Positions 7,704 through 15,776 of a stretch of DNA of 41,356 nt are shown in pieces (within the stretch, counting starts at the first letter, position 1; each line of letters opens with the position of its first letter). Source of the stretch: Kribbella catacumbae DSM 19601 (GTDB lineage: Bacteria > Actinomycetota > Actinomycetes > Propionibacteriales > Kribbellaceae); the NCBI RefSeq assembly GCF_000372465.1, contig NZ_AQUZ01000074.1:1-41356 (forward strand), in the 5' to 3' direction. Made by a program: the position numbers and the translations under genes. A model generated the notes under the pieces. That model saw only the letters and a list, made by a program, of their open reading frames with translations. It had not been told where the DNA came from and did not search any database.

Positions 7704-10700
7704 ATGAAACGCAAGCAGCCCCCACGGCTGATCGCAGCCCTGCTCGCCGCCGCCCTGATCGTCATCGGTCTCGTGCCGACCGGCGCCTCCGCCGCCGCGA
7801 CGGCGGTCCTGACCAAGACTCTGACCGCCAACAGTTCGCTGGGGGACTACCCGGTCGGCAACGCCGGCGACGGCAACCAGAACTCGTACTGGGAGAGCTC
7901 CAACAACGCCTTCCCACAGTGGATCCGCGCCGACCTCGGCAGCTCCGTCGCCGTCGACCGGCTCGTGCTCAAGCTGCCCGCCCCATGGGGCGCGCGCACC
8001 CAGACGCTCACCGTCCAGGGCAGCACCAACGGCACGTCGTACTCCGATCTGGTGGCGAGCGCCGGCTACAACTTCACGCCCGCGAGCAACAACACCGTCA
8101 CCATCACCTTCCCGGCGGCGACCACCCGGTACGTCCGGCTCAATATCACCGGCAACACCGGCTGGGCGGCGGGCCAACTGTCCGAGTTCGAGCTCTACGG
8201 GCCAGACACAGGCGGCGACAACCAGGCACCGACCGCGCCCGGCAACCTCGCGCTGACCGAGCCCACCTCCGGCCAGATCCGCCTCGCCTGGACCGCGTCG
8301 ACCGACAACATCGGCGTCACCGGCTACACCGTCTACCGCAACAACGCCGCCGTCACCACGGTCGCCGGCAACGTGCTCACCTTCACCGAATCGCAGCCCG
8401 CGTCGGCGACCGTCGAGTACTACGTCCGCGCCCGCGACGCCGCCGGCAACGAGTCCGGCGACAGCAACCGGGTCCGCCGCAACGGCGAGTCGGACGGCAC
8501 AAACCTGGCCAACGGCAAGCCGATCGAGGCCTCCTCATCGGTCCACAGCTTCGTCGCGACCAACGCCAACGACAACAACGTCGGCAGCTACTGGGAGTCC
8601 AACGGCTTCCCGGCCACGCTGACCGTCAAGCTCGGCGCCAACGCCGACGTCAGCTCGGTCGTCGTCAAGCTCAACCCCGACCAGATCTGGGGCTCGCGCA
8701 CCCAGAGCATCGAGGTGCTCGGCCGCGACCAGGGCGCCACCGGCTTCACCTCCCTGAAAGCGCGCGCGAACTACGACTTCAACCCTGCCTCGGGAAACAC
8801 CGTCGAGATCCCGGTCGCAGGCCGCGTCGCCGAAGTACGGCTGCAGGTCTTCAGCAACACGGGCGCTCCCGGTGCTCAGGTCGCCGAACTACAGGTGATC
8901 GGTACGCCGGCGCCGAACCCGGACCTGGTCGTAACCTCGACCACCTGGACCCCCGCCTCGCCGAGTGAGAGCACCCCGATCACGCTCTCCGCGACCGTCC
9001 AGAACATCGGCTCCGCCGCGTCCGGCGCGACCACCGCCAACTTCAACCTCGGCGGCACCGTCGTCGGAACCGCCGCAGTGGGCGCACTCGCCGCCGGCGC
9101 CTCGACCACAGTCTCCGTCAACGCGGGTACCCGGGCCGAAGGCACCTACAGCGTGACCACCACCGTCGACCCGACCAACACGATCGTCGAGCAGAACGAC
9201 GCCAACAACACCTTCACCGCGCCTACGCAACTGGTGATTGCGCAGGCGCCCGGTCCCGACCTGCAGGTCTTGAGCATCACCTCCAACCCGCCCAACCCGG
9301 CAGTCGGCGCCCCGGTCACCTTCACCGTCGCGGTCAACAACCGCGGCACGTCCTCAGCCGCCGCCAGTACTACGCGTCTGACGGTCGGCAGCACCACTCT
9401 CAACGGCAGCACCGGCGCGATCGCGGCCGGCGCCACCGCCAACGTCGCCATCAGCGGAAGCTGGACTGCCACCAGCGGTGGAGCGACTCTCACCGCGACG
9501 GCGGATGCGACCAACGCCGTCACCGAGACGAACGAAACCAACAACGTCTTCACCCGATCGATCGTGGTCGGACGAGGCGCGGCGGTTCCGTGGATCTCGT
9601 ACGAGGCAGAGGCCGCGAACTACCAGGGCACCCTGCTGGTCACCGACCAGTTGCGGACCTTCGGCCACACCAACTTCGCCACCGAGTCGTCCGGCCGGTC
9701 GTCGGTGCGGCTGAACAGCCAGGGCCAGTTCGTCGAGTTCACCTCGGCCAACCAGTCCAACTCGATCGTCGTCCGCAACTCGATCCCGGACTCGGCCAAC
9801 GGCCAGGGCTTGGAGGCGACGATCAGCCTCTACATCAACGGCACGTTCGCGCAGAAGCTCAACCTGTCGTCGCGCCACAGCTGGCTCTACGGCAACAGCG
9901 ACGGACCCGAGGCCCTGACGAACACGCCCGGTGGCGACGCCCGGCGGCTGTTCGACGAGTCGCATGCGCTGCTGTCCCAGTCCTACCCGGCGGGCACGAA
10001 GTTCAAGTTGCAGCGCGATTCGGGTGACACCGCGGCGTTCTACATCATCGACACGATCGACCTCGAGCAGGTGGCCGCGCCGTTGAGTCAACCGGCGGGC
10101 TGCACCAGCATCACGCAGTACGGCGCTGTCGCGGGGGACGGGATCGATGACGCGGACGCCATCCAGCGGGCCGTCTCCGACGACCAGAACGGCGTGATCA
10201 GCTGCGTCTGGATCCCGGCCGGCCAATGGCGGCAGGAAAAGAAGATCCTCACCGACGACCCGCTCAACCGGGGGCAGTTCAACCAGGTCGGGATCAGCAA
10301 CGTCACCGTACGCGGCGCGGGCATGTGGCATTCGCAGCTCTACTCCACGATCGAGCCGCAGAACGCGGGCGGCATCAACCACCCGCACGAGGGCAACTTC
10401 GGCTTCGACATCGACAAGAACACCCAGATCTCGGATATCGCGATCTTCGGGTCCGGCCGGATCCGCGGCGGCGACGGCAACGCCGAGGGTGGCGTCGCGC
10501 TGAACGGGCGGTTCGGTACCGGCACCAAGATCACCAACGTCTGGATCGAGCATGCCAACGTCGGCGCCTGGGTCGGCCGCGACTACGACAACATCCAGGA
10601 GCTGTGGGGCCCGGCCGACGGACTGGAGTTCAGCGGGATGCGGATCCGCGACACCTATGCCGACGGCATCAACTTCAGTAACGGTTCGCGGAACTCGAAG

Positions 10701-11318
10701 GTCTTCAACTCGTCCTTCCGTACGACGGGAGACGACGCGCTGGCCGTCTGGGCGAACAAGTACGTGAAGGACCAGTCGGTCGACATCGGCCATGACAACT
10801 CGTTCACCAACAACACCGTCCAGCTGCCCTGGCGCGCGAACGGCATCGCGATCTACGGCGGCTACGGCAACAAGATCGAGAACAACCTGATCTACGACAC
10901 GATGAACTACCCCGGCATCATGCTCGCGACCGACCACGACCCGCTGCCGTTCTCGGGCACGACGCTGATCGCGAACAACGGCCTGTACCGCTGCGGCGGC
11001 GCGTTCTGGAACGAGGACCAGGAGTTCGGCGCGATCACCCTCTTCCCGTCCAACCTGCCGATCCCGGGCGTCACCATCCGCGACACCGACATCTCCGACT
11101 CGACGTACGACGGAATCCAGTTCAAGACCGGCGGCGGCGAGATGCCGAACGTCGCCATCACCAACGTCCGGATCGACAAGTCGAACAACGGCTCCGGCAT
11201 CCTCGCGATGGGCGGCGCCCGAGGCAACGCCAACCTCTCCAGCGTCACCATCACCAACTCCCGCGACGGCGACATCACCAAGGAACCAGGCTCAACCTTC
11301 ACCTTCTCCGGCCAGTAG
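7704..11318 (+). CDS. GH87-type alpha-1,3-glucanase (mycodextranase family)
   Basis: A 1204-residue secreted multidomain enzyme. Order: signal peptide (1-30, MKRKQPPRLIAALLAAALIV to GASA); discoidin/F5-8C-like carbohydrate module (about 32-167); fibronectin type III (about 172-258, APTAPGNLAL to DAAGNESG); a second discoidin-like module (265-400); two CARDB repeats (about 408-505 and 515-625, both ending ETNETNNVFT-like); a GH87-type beta-sandwich (about 628-785, WISYEAEAANYQGTLL); then a right-handed beta-helix to the end. In the helix Asp987 (ADGINF) and Asp1010-Asp1011 (TTGDDALA) have the same 23/24-residue spacing as the catalytic aspartates reported for GH87 alpha-1,3-glucanases. It should cut alpha-1,3-glucan in fungal cell walls or biofilms. 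The ATG at 7704 was chosen because it starts the signal peptide and follows AGGA; the frame is open further upstream to 7575 but that part is promoter. Confidence 0.87.
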   Translation: MKRKQPPRLIAALLAAALIVIGLVPTGASAAATAVLTKTLTANSSLGDYPVGNAGDGNQNSYWESSNNAFPQWIRADLGSSVAVDRLVLKLPAPWGARTQTLTVQGSTNGTSYSDLVASAGYNFTPASNNTVTITFPAATTRYVRLNITGNTGWAAGQLSEFELYGPDTGGDNQAPTAPGNLALTEPTSGQIRLAWTASTDNIGVTGYTVYRNNAAVTTVAGNVLTFTESQPASATVEYYVRARDAAGNESGDSNRVRRNGESDGTNLANGKPIEASSSVHSFVATNANDNNVGSYWESNGFPATLTVKLGANADVSSVVVKLNPDQIWGSRTQSIEVLGRDQGATGFTSLKARANYDFNPASGNTVEIPVAGRVAEVRLQVFSNTGAPGAQVAELQVIGTPAPNPDLVVTSTTWTPASPSESTPITLSATVQNIGSAASGATTANFNLGGTVVGTAAVGALAAGASTTVSVNAGTRAEGTYSVTTTVDPTNTIVEQNDANNTFTAPTQLVIAQAPGPDLQVLSITSNPPNPAVGAPVTFTVAVNNRGTSSAAASTTRLTVGSTTLNGSTGAIAAGATANVAISGSWTATSGGATLTATADATNAVTETNETNNVFTRSIVVGRGAAVPWISYEAEAANYQGTLLVTDQLRTFGHTNFATESSGRSSVRLNSQGQFVEFTSANQSNSIVVRNSIPDSANGQGLEATISLYINGTFAQKLNLSSRHSWLYGNSDGPEALTNTPGGDARRLFDESHALLSQSYPAGTKFKLQRDSGDTAAFYIIDTIDLEQVAAPLSQPAGCTSITQYGAVAGDGIDDADAIQRAVSDDQNGVISCVWIPAGQWRQEKKILTDDPLNRGQFNQVGISNVTVRGAGMWHSQLYSTIEPQNAGGINHPHEGNFGFDIDKNTQISDIAIFGSGRIRGGDGNAEGGVALNGRFGTGTKITNVWIEHANVGAWVGRDYDNIQELWGPADGLEFSGMRIRDTYADGINFSNGSRNSKVFNSSFRTTGDDALAVWANKYVKDQSVDIGHDNSFTNNTVQLPWRANGIAIYGGYGNKIENNLIYDTMNYPGIMLATDHDPLPFSGTTLIANNGLYRCGGAFWNEDQEFGAITLFPSNLPIPGVTIRDTDISDSTYDGIQFKTGGGEMPNVAITNVRIDKSNNGSGILAMGGARGNANLSSVTITNSRDGDITKEPGSTFTFSGQ

Positions 11319-11323
11319 CCGTC

Positions 11324-11417
11324 CCGACCGACAGGAAGTAGTCCCCGTACTGCGGCCGGGCGCCCCTCCCGTGAGCGTGGCGCCCGGCCGAACGGCCGAC
11401 TACTTCCTGTCGGTCGG
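11324..11417. repeat. 94-nt nested hairpin (20-bp outer, 11-bp inner stem)
   Basis: Starts 6 nt after the GH87 stop codon. The outer arms are CCGACCGACAGGAAGTAGTC (11324-11343) and its exact complement (11398-11417). Inside, GGCCGGGCGCC (11354-11364) pairs perfectly with 11379-11389 around a 14-nt loop, with unpaired 10- and 8-nt bulges between the two stems. There is no T-run. It may end GH87 transcription, protect the mRNA 3' end, or be a small palindromic mobile element. Confidence 0.8.
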
Positions 11418-11473
11418 TACAGCCACACCCTCGGGCAGGATGGCAGGGACCATCGGCGAAGGGGTGTGTTGGG

Positions 11474-12229
11474 ATGAGCGTTTGCATTGTGACTGGTGGG
11501 GGAGGGCCGCGGATCGGGAATGGGATTTGCCGGGCGTTGGTGGGTAAGGGGTGGGACGTGGTGGTTGCCGATCGGGAGTTGGCGGCTGCTGAGGCGGTGG
11601 TTGAGGAGTTGCGGGCGGCCGGTGGGGTCGCAGTACCGATGGGGCTTGATGTCACGGATGCGGAGTCGGTGCGGGAGGTTGTGGCGGCGACCGTGGCTGA
11701 GTTCGGGCGGATCGATGCCTTGGTCAACAGTGCCGGTGTCGGGCTGCGGAAGGATGGGGCCGAGGCGACGCCCGAGGAGTTCGATCGGTTGCATGCGATC
11801 AACTACCGCGGGCCCTGGACGTGCGTCAAGGAAGTACTGCCGGTCATGCTCGCGAACGGTGGCGGCAGCATCGTCAACATCGGGTCCGTCCACGCGGCCG
11901 GTGCGGCCGAGACCTTCACCCTGTACGCCGCTACGAAGGCGGCGCTGGCCGCGTTGACTCGTGGGATCGCGCGGGACTACGGACTGCGCGGCATCCGCTG
12001 CAACATCGTCCATCCGGGTGCGGTCGAGAGTCGCGGCAACGCTCATCTGCTCGACGAGTTCGTCGCCAACCGTCAGATGTTGCCGACGGCAATCGAGTCG
12101 ATCGACATCGGCAACGCGGTCGCCTTCCTGATCTCAGCGGACGCGCGGGCCATCACCGGCGCCGAACTCTTCGTCGACGCCGGTACGACGGCAATGCTCT
12201 TCGAGCAAGAGCACTCTCAGCGGGTATAG
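11474..12229 (+). CDS. Short-chain dehydrogenase/reductase (SDR)
   Basis: A 251-residue NAD(P)-dependent oxidoreductase of the classical SDR family. The cofactor-binding turn is TGGGGGPRIGNGI at residues 7-19, a variant of TGxxxGxG with extra residues; NSAG at 85-88; the catalytic set Ser138, Tyr151 and Lys155 (NIGSVHAAG, YAATK); and the C-terminal AITGAELFVDAG. An Asp at 33 (VADRE) after the second strand suggests a preference for NAD(H). The substrate is unknown. The 3' end overlaps the convergent ABM-like gene by 13 bp. It stands alone, without a clear operon partner. Confidence 0.88.
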   Translation: MSVCIVTGGGGPRIGNGICRALVGKGWDVVVADRELAAAEAVVEELRAAGGVAVPMGLDVTDAESVREVVAATVAEFGRIDALVNSAGVGLRKDGAEATPEEFDRLHAINYRGPWTCVKEVLPVMLANGGGSIVNIGSVHAAGAAETFTLYAATKAALAALTRGIARDYGLRGIRCNIVHPGAVESRGNAHLLDEFVANRQMLPTAIESIDIGNAVAFLISADARAITGAELFVDAGTTAMLFEQEHSQRV

Positions 12230-12495
12230 GTACGGGCCACGTCGATGCCCAGGACCGCGGGAGCGCCCGACGGTTCGGGGCCGAGGGCCTTGGCCAGCGC
12301 CGGGCCGAGGCGTTCGGCGAAGAAGCGGTCGGCGTGCGCCTTCGACTCCCACAACGTGACGACGCGCAGGCCGTCCTCCGACGATCCGGCGTAGCGGGCT
12401 TCGAGGCCTTCCGGCTCGGTACCGATGTGCTCCATCACCTGGTCGAACTGGTCGATCGAGGCGTAGGGCGGGGTGGCGACTGCGATCCATTGCAT
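12217..12495 (-). CDS. ABM/dimeric alpha-beta barrel protein
   Basis: A 92-residue protein with the pattern of antibiotic-biosynthesis-monooxygenase-like dimeric ferredoxin-fold proteins: a first strand (MQWIAVATPPYASIDQFDQVMEHI), a long helix, LRVVTLWESKAHADRFFAERLGPAL, and a final strand. Members are small quinol or heme monooxygenases, or non-catalytic regulators, so function cannot be fixed. The ATG at 12493-12495 has GAGGAG 6 nt upstream. Confidence 0.75.
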   Translation of the reverse strand: MQWIAVATPPYASIDQFDQVMEHIGTEPEGLEARYAGSSEDGLRVVTLWESKAHADRFFAERLGPALAKALGPEPSGAPAVLGIDVARTYTR

Positions 12496-12577
12496 GACTG
12501 GCTCCTCTGCTCGGGCGGCCGGGTCCCGGCCACACGAGTAACGCTAGGAATCAGCCGCCGATCGCGAATCCGCCGAA

Positions 12578-14122
12578 TCACTCATCGGAGTACTCAAAAC
12601 CACCGCGAGTCGCCCACGTCGCGATCTGGCTGCGGGTAGCGAAGCCGAGTTTGGTCAGGATGTGCTGGACGTGGTTCTGTGCGGTGCGCTCGGAGATGAC
12701 GAGCTTGGCCGCGATCTGCTTGTTGGTGAGGCCGTCGGCGACCAAGGCGGCGACTTCGGTTTCGCGGGTGCTCAACGCAGTACGGGTGATCAGTGGTTTG
12801 TCCTGGTAGGCGGTCATGCCGAGGGAGTCGGCCAGCCGGGCCGCGTCCTGGGCGTGGGCCTCGGCGCGGGCACGATCGCCCGGTTGGTTGCGGTCGAGCA
12901 GGGCTCGTGCGAGGTGGTACTGCGCTTCGGCGACGAACCCAGGTGCACCGGCGCAGTCGGCCTGGTGGACGGCCGCGGTCAGGTCCTCGATGGCGTCATC
13001 CAGCCGACCGAGTACTGCGGCGCCGCGGCCGAGAGTCAGCTCGATCGGGCCCATGTAGGCGACTCCGTTGCCTGCGGCGTGTTCGCCCCGGAAGGGTTCC
13101 AGCCGTCGCAGGAGTTCCTCGAGGTCGTCGTACCGGCCGATGCCGGCACAGGCGAGGGCGGCGTACACATAGCCGGGGAGGACGAAGAAGGCGGGCAGCG
13201 ACCAGGTTTCGATGGGACCTGCTTGCCGGTACGACGCGGCGGCCTCGTGGGTGAGGCCGGCGCACGTCTGGAGGTAGGCGCGGGACAGGTGAGCCATCAT
13301 GGCGAAGCGCGGTGGTGGATCGGACGCTTGTTTGGTGATGTCTTCACTGACCCCGAGATGGCCTGCCAGAGCGACGAGCAGGGCTACGTGTGCGCCGGTC
13401 GCGGGCGCCTTCTCGACTACTCGCATCCGCTCGAATCCGCGCCGGCTGAGCGCGGCAGCCTCGGCGTTCCGGCCGCGGGCCTGGGCGATGCAGGCGGCGA
13501 CGCGATCGTGGTGCCAGGCGCTGACCGGGCCGCCGACGCGGTCGACGGCGACCTTGAGCGCGGGGAGTTCCTCGGCCGCGGCGGCGAGTCTGCCGCTCTC
13601 GATCAGGGCATCGAGTCGCCAGAGTTCGCCCCACATCGCCGCGCGAGGACTGTCCGTCCGTTGGGCGAGGTCGAGCATTTCTGTTGCTAACAGCAATCTT
13701 TCGGCCCGGCCCGCTGGTCCCGGACAGGCTTCTTGTCTGGCGTGCAACGCATCGGCCAGCGCTCGGTCGTCGAGCAGCACGACCAGTCCTTGGGCTCCCG
13801 CGGCCGTTGCGATCGCCTCAGTCACCGCTTCGAACAAGCGGAACCGATCGTCACCCGCCAGTACGCCGTCGGCATCGACCTTGAGGCCCTTCAGCACCTG
13901 TCGCCACGGCCAGTAGGCGGGCGCTCCTTCGCCTTCGATGCAGCGCCCCGACACCACCGCGGCGCCCGTCGCCAAGGCGCTCCCGGCAAACTCCTGCGCC
14001 AGCCGGGTCTTGCCGATCCCGGCCTCGCCGCCGCAGATCACCACCCGGCCGCGGCCGGCCTGCGCTTGCTCCAGCCGGCCCCGCAAGGCCCCGAGTTCGC
14101 GCCCCCGCCCAACGATCCCCAT
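12578..14122 (-). CDS. LuxR-family ATP-binding regulator, apparently internally deleted
   Basis: A 514-residue protein. It has a P-loop GGEAGIGKT at about 31-39, a Walker B-like VVLLDD at 114-119, a stretch of helical repeats (about 120-440), and a C-terminal LuxR/FixJ helix-turn-helix (about 450-505, LSTRETEVAALVADGLTNKQIAAKL then TAQNHVQHIL). Large LuxR regulators of this type are usually about 850-950 residues, and the Walker B is normally followed by LHWAD and the remainder of the NTPase. Here VVLLDD runs straight into RALADALHARQEACPG, typical of a much later segment, so about 350-400 residues seem to have been lost in frame at about 13765. The start is uncertain: the ATG at 14120-14122 gives the expected MGIVGRGREL; an upstream frame reaches 14203. 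Confidence 0.75.
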   Translation of the reverse strand: MGIVGRGRELGALRGRLEQAQAGRGRVVICGGEAGIGKTRLAQEFAGSALATGAAVVSGRCIEGEGAPAYWPWRQVLKGLKVDADGVLAGDDRFRLFEAVTEAIATAAGAQGLVVLLDDRALADALHARQEACPGPAGRAERLLLATEMLDLAQRTDSPRAAMWGELWRLDALIESGRLAAAAEELPALKVAVDRVGGPVSAWHHDRVAACIAQARGRNAEAAALSRRGFERMRVVEKAPATGAHVALLVALAGHLGVSEDITKQASDPPPRFAMMAHLSRAYLQTCAGLTHEAAASYRQAGPIETWSLPAFFVLPGYVYAALACAGIGRYDDLEELLRRLEPFRGEHAAGNGVAYMGPIELTLGRGAAVLGRLDDAIEDLTAAVHQADCAGAPGFVAEAQYHLARALLDRNQPGDRARAEAHAQDAARLADSLGMTAYQDKPLITRTALSTRETEVAALVADGLTNKQIAAKLVISERTAQNHVQHILTKLGFATRSQIATWATRGGFEYSDE

Positions 14123-14205
14123 CCGCCTAGCATCACCCCTCACCGTGTACTTCGGGAAGGCCGGTGGATCGTTGCCTTGGCTATCGAAGCCCTTGCCGCC
14201 CACGC

Positions 14206-14934
14206 CTAGGCGCCGGCTAGCTCCAGGTTCGAGGCGGTGGCGGTGAGGACGACCGATTGGCCTTCGACGGCGATCTGTTGGACGGTGGCCTTGAACGGCA
14301 GTTTCGGTACGGCGATGCCGCGGGAGAGTACGGAGCTCACCGTGCCACGGAGGGCTTCGGGAATGCCTTCCAGGGCGAGCTTGTCGACAACCAAGACGAT
14401 CCGGCCGTTCCGTACCTGGGGGAGGACCGTCGCGGACGCGTCCATGCCGCGGACCGTCACCTGGGCCACCAGCTTGCCGCCGACGATCCGCAGCTTCATT
14501 GCCTCGATGCCGCTGGTGTTCGCGGTGAGCTTCGCCAGAGCGGCCGGCGACAGGCGCAGCTTGAGATCGGCCTTCTCCACCGTGACTGCCGCACTAGTGT
14601 CCCCGGTCAGCAGCTCCCGCGGGATGTGGATCTTCTTCATCTCCACGGTCAGATCCTCGGCCGGGATCTTCTCGATCGTCGGCTCCCGCATCGTCAGCGT
14701 GACCTGATCGAACTCGCTCCTGGCCACCTGCGGCAGGAACCCGAAGCCACCGATCTCCACCGACGTGTCGGCTGCGCGTACGTCGTACTGGGCGGCCTCG
14801 TCAGCGGCAGCCGTCGCGAGCCGGTCCTCGGCGAGCGACTCACCGACCCGGTCAGCGGCGACGCCGAGGCCGGCCAGGATCAGCAGGGTGACGATCAGCG
14901 CCCGGAGTGCGCGCCGTGGTCTCGAAGAGCTCAT
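14206..14934 (-). CDS. DUF2993 / LmeA-like phospholipid-binding membrane protein
   Basis: A 242-residue protein with a short basic N-terminus, one membrane anchor (about 12-30, LIVTLLILAGLGVAADRV) and an external domain of the DUF2993 family (SVEIGGFGFLPQVARSEFDQVTLTM, then repeated strand segments). The mycobacterial homologue LmeA binds phospholipids and affects lipomannan elongation in the cell envelope; a similar envelope role is plausible. The ATG at 14932-14934 is preceded by TAGGCT 8 nt upstream and lacks a Shine-Dalgarno, so the mRNA is probably leaderless. It is divergent from the VOC gene across only 31 bp. Confidence 0.82.
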   Translation of the reverse strand: MSSSRPRRALRALIVTLLILAGLGVAADRVGESLAEDRLATAAADEAAQYDVRAADTSVEIGGFGFLPQVARSEFDQVTLTMREPTIEKIPAEDLTVEMKKIHIPRELLTGDTSAAVTVEKADLKLRLSPAALAKLTANTSGIEAMKLRIVGGKLVAQVTVRGMDASATVLPQVRNGRIVLVVDKLALEGIPEALRGTVSSVLSRGIAVPKLPFKATVQQIAVEGQSVVLTATASNLELAGA

Positions 14935-14942
14935 GCTGGCCG

Positions 14943-14958
14943 AGCCTAGACGTAGCGT
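14943..14958. promoter_or_regulatory. Back-to-back -10 boxes of divergent leaderless genes
   Basis: Minus-strand TAGGCT (14943-14948, 8 nt before the DUF2993 ATG) and plus-strand TAGCGT (14953-14958, 7 nt before the VOC ATG) are separated by 4 bp. The -35 region of each promoter would lie inside the start of the opposite gene, so the two polymerases would compete for the same DNA. Confidence 0.5.
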
Positions 14959-14965
14959 TGTAACC

Positions 14966-15403
14966 ATGGACCGGCTCGGGTACGTGATCCTGTACGTCGC
15001 CGACCTCGAAGCGTCGATCGCGTTCTATCGGGACGTGATCGGTCTGCCCTTTCGCTTCGTCGACGCGGGCTACGCCGAATTCGGTACCGAGGGGACGCGC
15101 TTCGCCCTCTATGAGCAACGGCGCGCCGAGTGGCTGACCGGCCGGCCCGTCACGCCCGGCCCGGCCGCTGAGGTCGTGCTGCTGGTGGAAGACGTCGACG
15201 CGGCAGCCCGCCGTGTCGAGTCCCTCGGCGCCACGATCCTCTCCGGCCCGGCCGACCGCCCGTGGGGCCACCGCACGGTGCACCTGGCCGACCCGGACGG
15301 CTTCATCGTCGAACTGGCCGAGGAGATCCCGCGGCGGCGGACCCGTTCGCCTAACCCCGGCGGTGGCCCTGATGCCAGTGACGGTGACGAGCAGGGCCGC
15401 TGA
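14966..15403 (+). CDS. VOC-superfamily (glyoxalase/dioxygenase-like) protein
   Basis: A 145-residue protein with the paired beta-alpha-beta-beta-beta repeats of the VOC fold: MDRLGYVILYVADLEASIAFYRDVIGLPF and AEVVLLVEDVDAAARRVESLGATIL, ending with RTVHLADPDGFIVELAEE, whose final Glu is the usual metal ligand. Such proteins are metal-dependent lyases, dioxygenases or drug-binding proteins; the substrate is unknown. The ATG at 14966 follows TAGCGT by 7 nt. The Arg- and Gly-rich tail after residue 122 overlaps the convergent DUF1707 gene by 53 bp. Confidence 0.82.
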   Translation: MDRLGYVILYVADLEASIAFYRDVIGLPFRFVDAGYAEFGTEGTRFALYEQRRAEWLTGRPVTPGPAAEVVLLVEDVDAAARRVESLGATILSGPADRPWGHRTVHLADPDGFIVELAEEIPRRRTRSPNPGGGPDASDGDEQGR

Positions 15404-15776
15404 ACAAGGCGATCCAGAACAGCATCCACAGGAGCCACGGAGCAGCCAGTACTACGGCTGACACCACCAGGCCGACCATCAGCACCGGCACGATCATCAA
15501 GAACGGCGGTGGTCCGCCGGTTCTGAGTCTGGGATGGCCTGCCCTGAAGCCTCGGTGGTTCGCTGCCGGAGCAGCGGTCAGGTCGGGGAGGTCGGCGAAC
15601 AGGAGTTCCACCTCATCGGCGTACCGGGCCTGTGTCGCCTGGTTGCTGCGCTCCTCGAACTCCTCCTGCGTCAGCCGCCCGGCCACGAAGTGCTCACTCA
15701 GCGAGGACACGGCCTCGTCTCGCTCGGCATCACCGATGCGAAGGGAACCGCCCCGAACAGCTAGCGGCTCGCTCAT
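15351..15776 (-). CDS. DUF1707 membrane protein
   Basis: A 141-residue protein. The first 60 residues are a DUF1707 (SHOCT-like) domain: GSLRIGDAERDEAVSSLSEHFVAGRLTQEEFEERSNQATQARYADEVELLFADLP. A proline- and glycine-rich linker is followed by a long hydrophobic stretch (about 92-128, FLMIVPVLMVGLVVSAVVL and WLLWMLFWIALF) that makes one or two membrane passes, and a His-rich tail. Function is unknown; the family is common beside PadR regulators. Its ATG overlaps the padR stop (ATGA), so the two are co-translated. Confidence 0.82.
   Translation of the reverse strand: MSEPLAVRGGSLRIGDAERDEAVSSLSEHFVAGRLTQEEFEERSNQATQARYADEVELLFADLPDLTAAPAANHRGFRAGHPRLRTGGPPPFLMIVPVLMVGLVVSAVVLAAPWLLWMLFWIALFSGPARHRHWHQGHRRG

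Noticed and set aside
9354..10937. A 527-codon minus-strand frame inside the GH87 gene
   Set aside because: A shadow of the GH87 codon bias; Val-, Asp- and Arg-rich without recognisable domains.
12134..12535. Alternative 133-codon minus-strand frame overlapping the ABM-like gene
   Set aside because: The 92-codon frame has the ribosome binding site and the fold pattern; this one is Arg/Pro-rich shadow.
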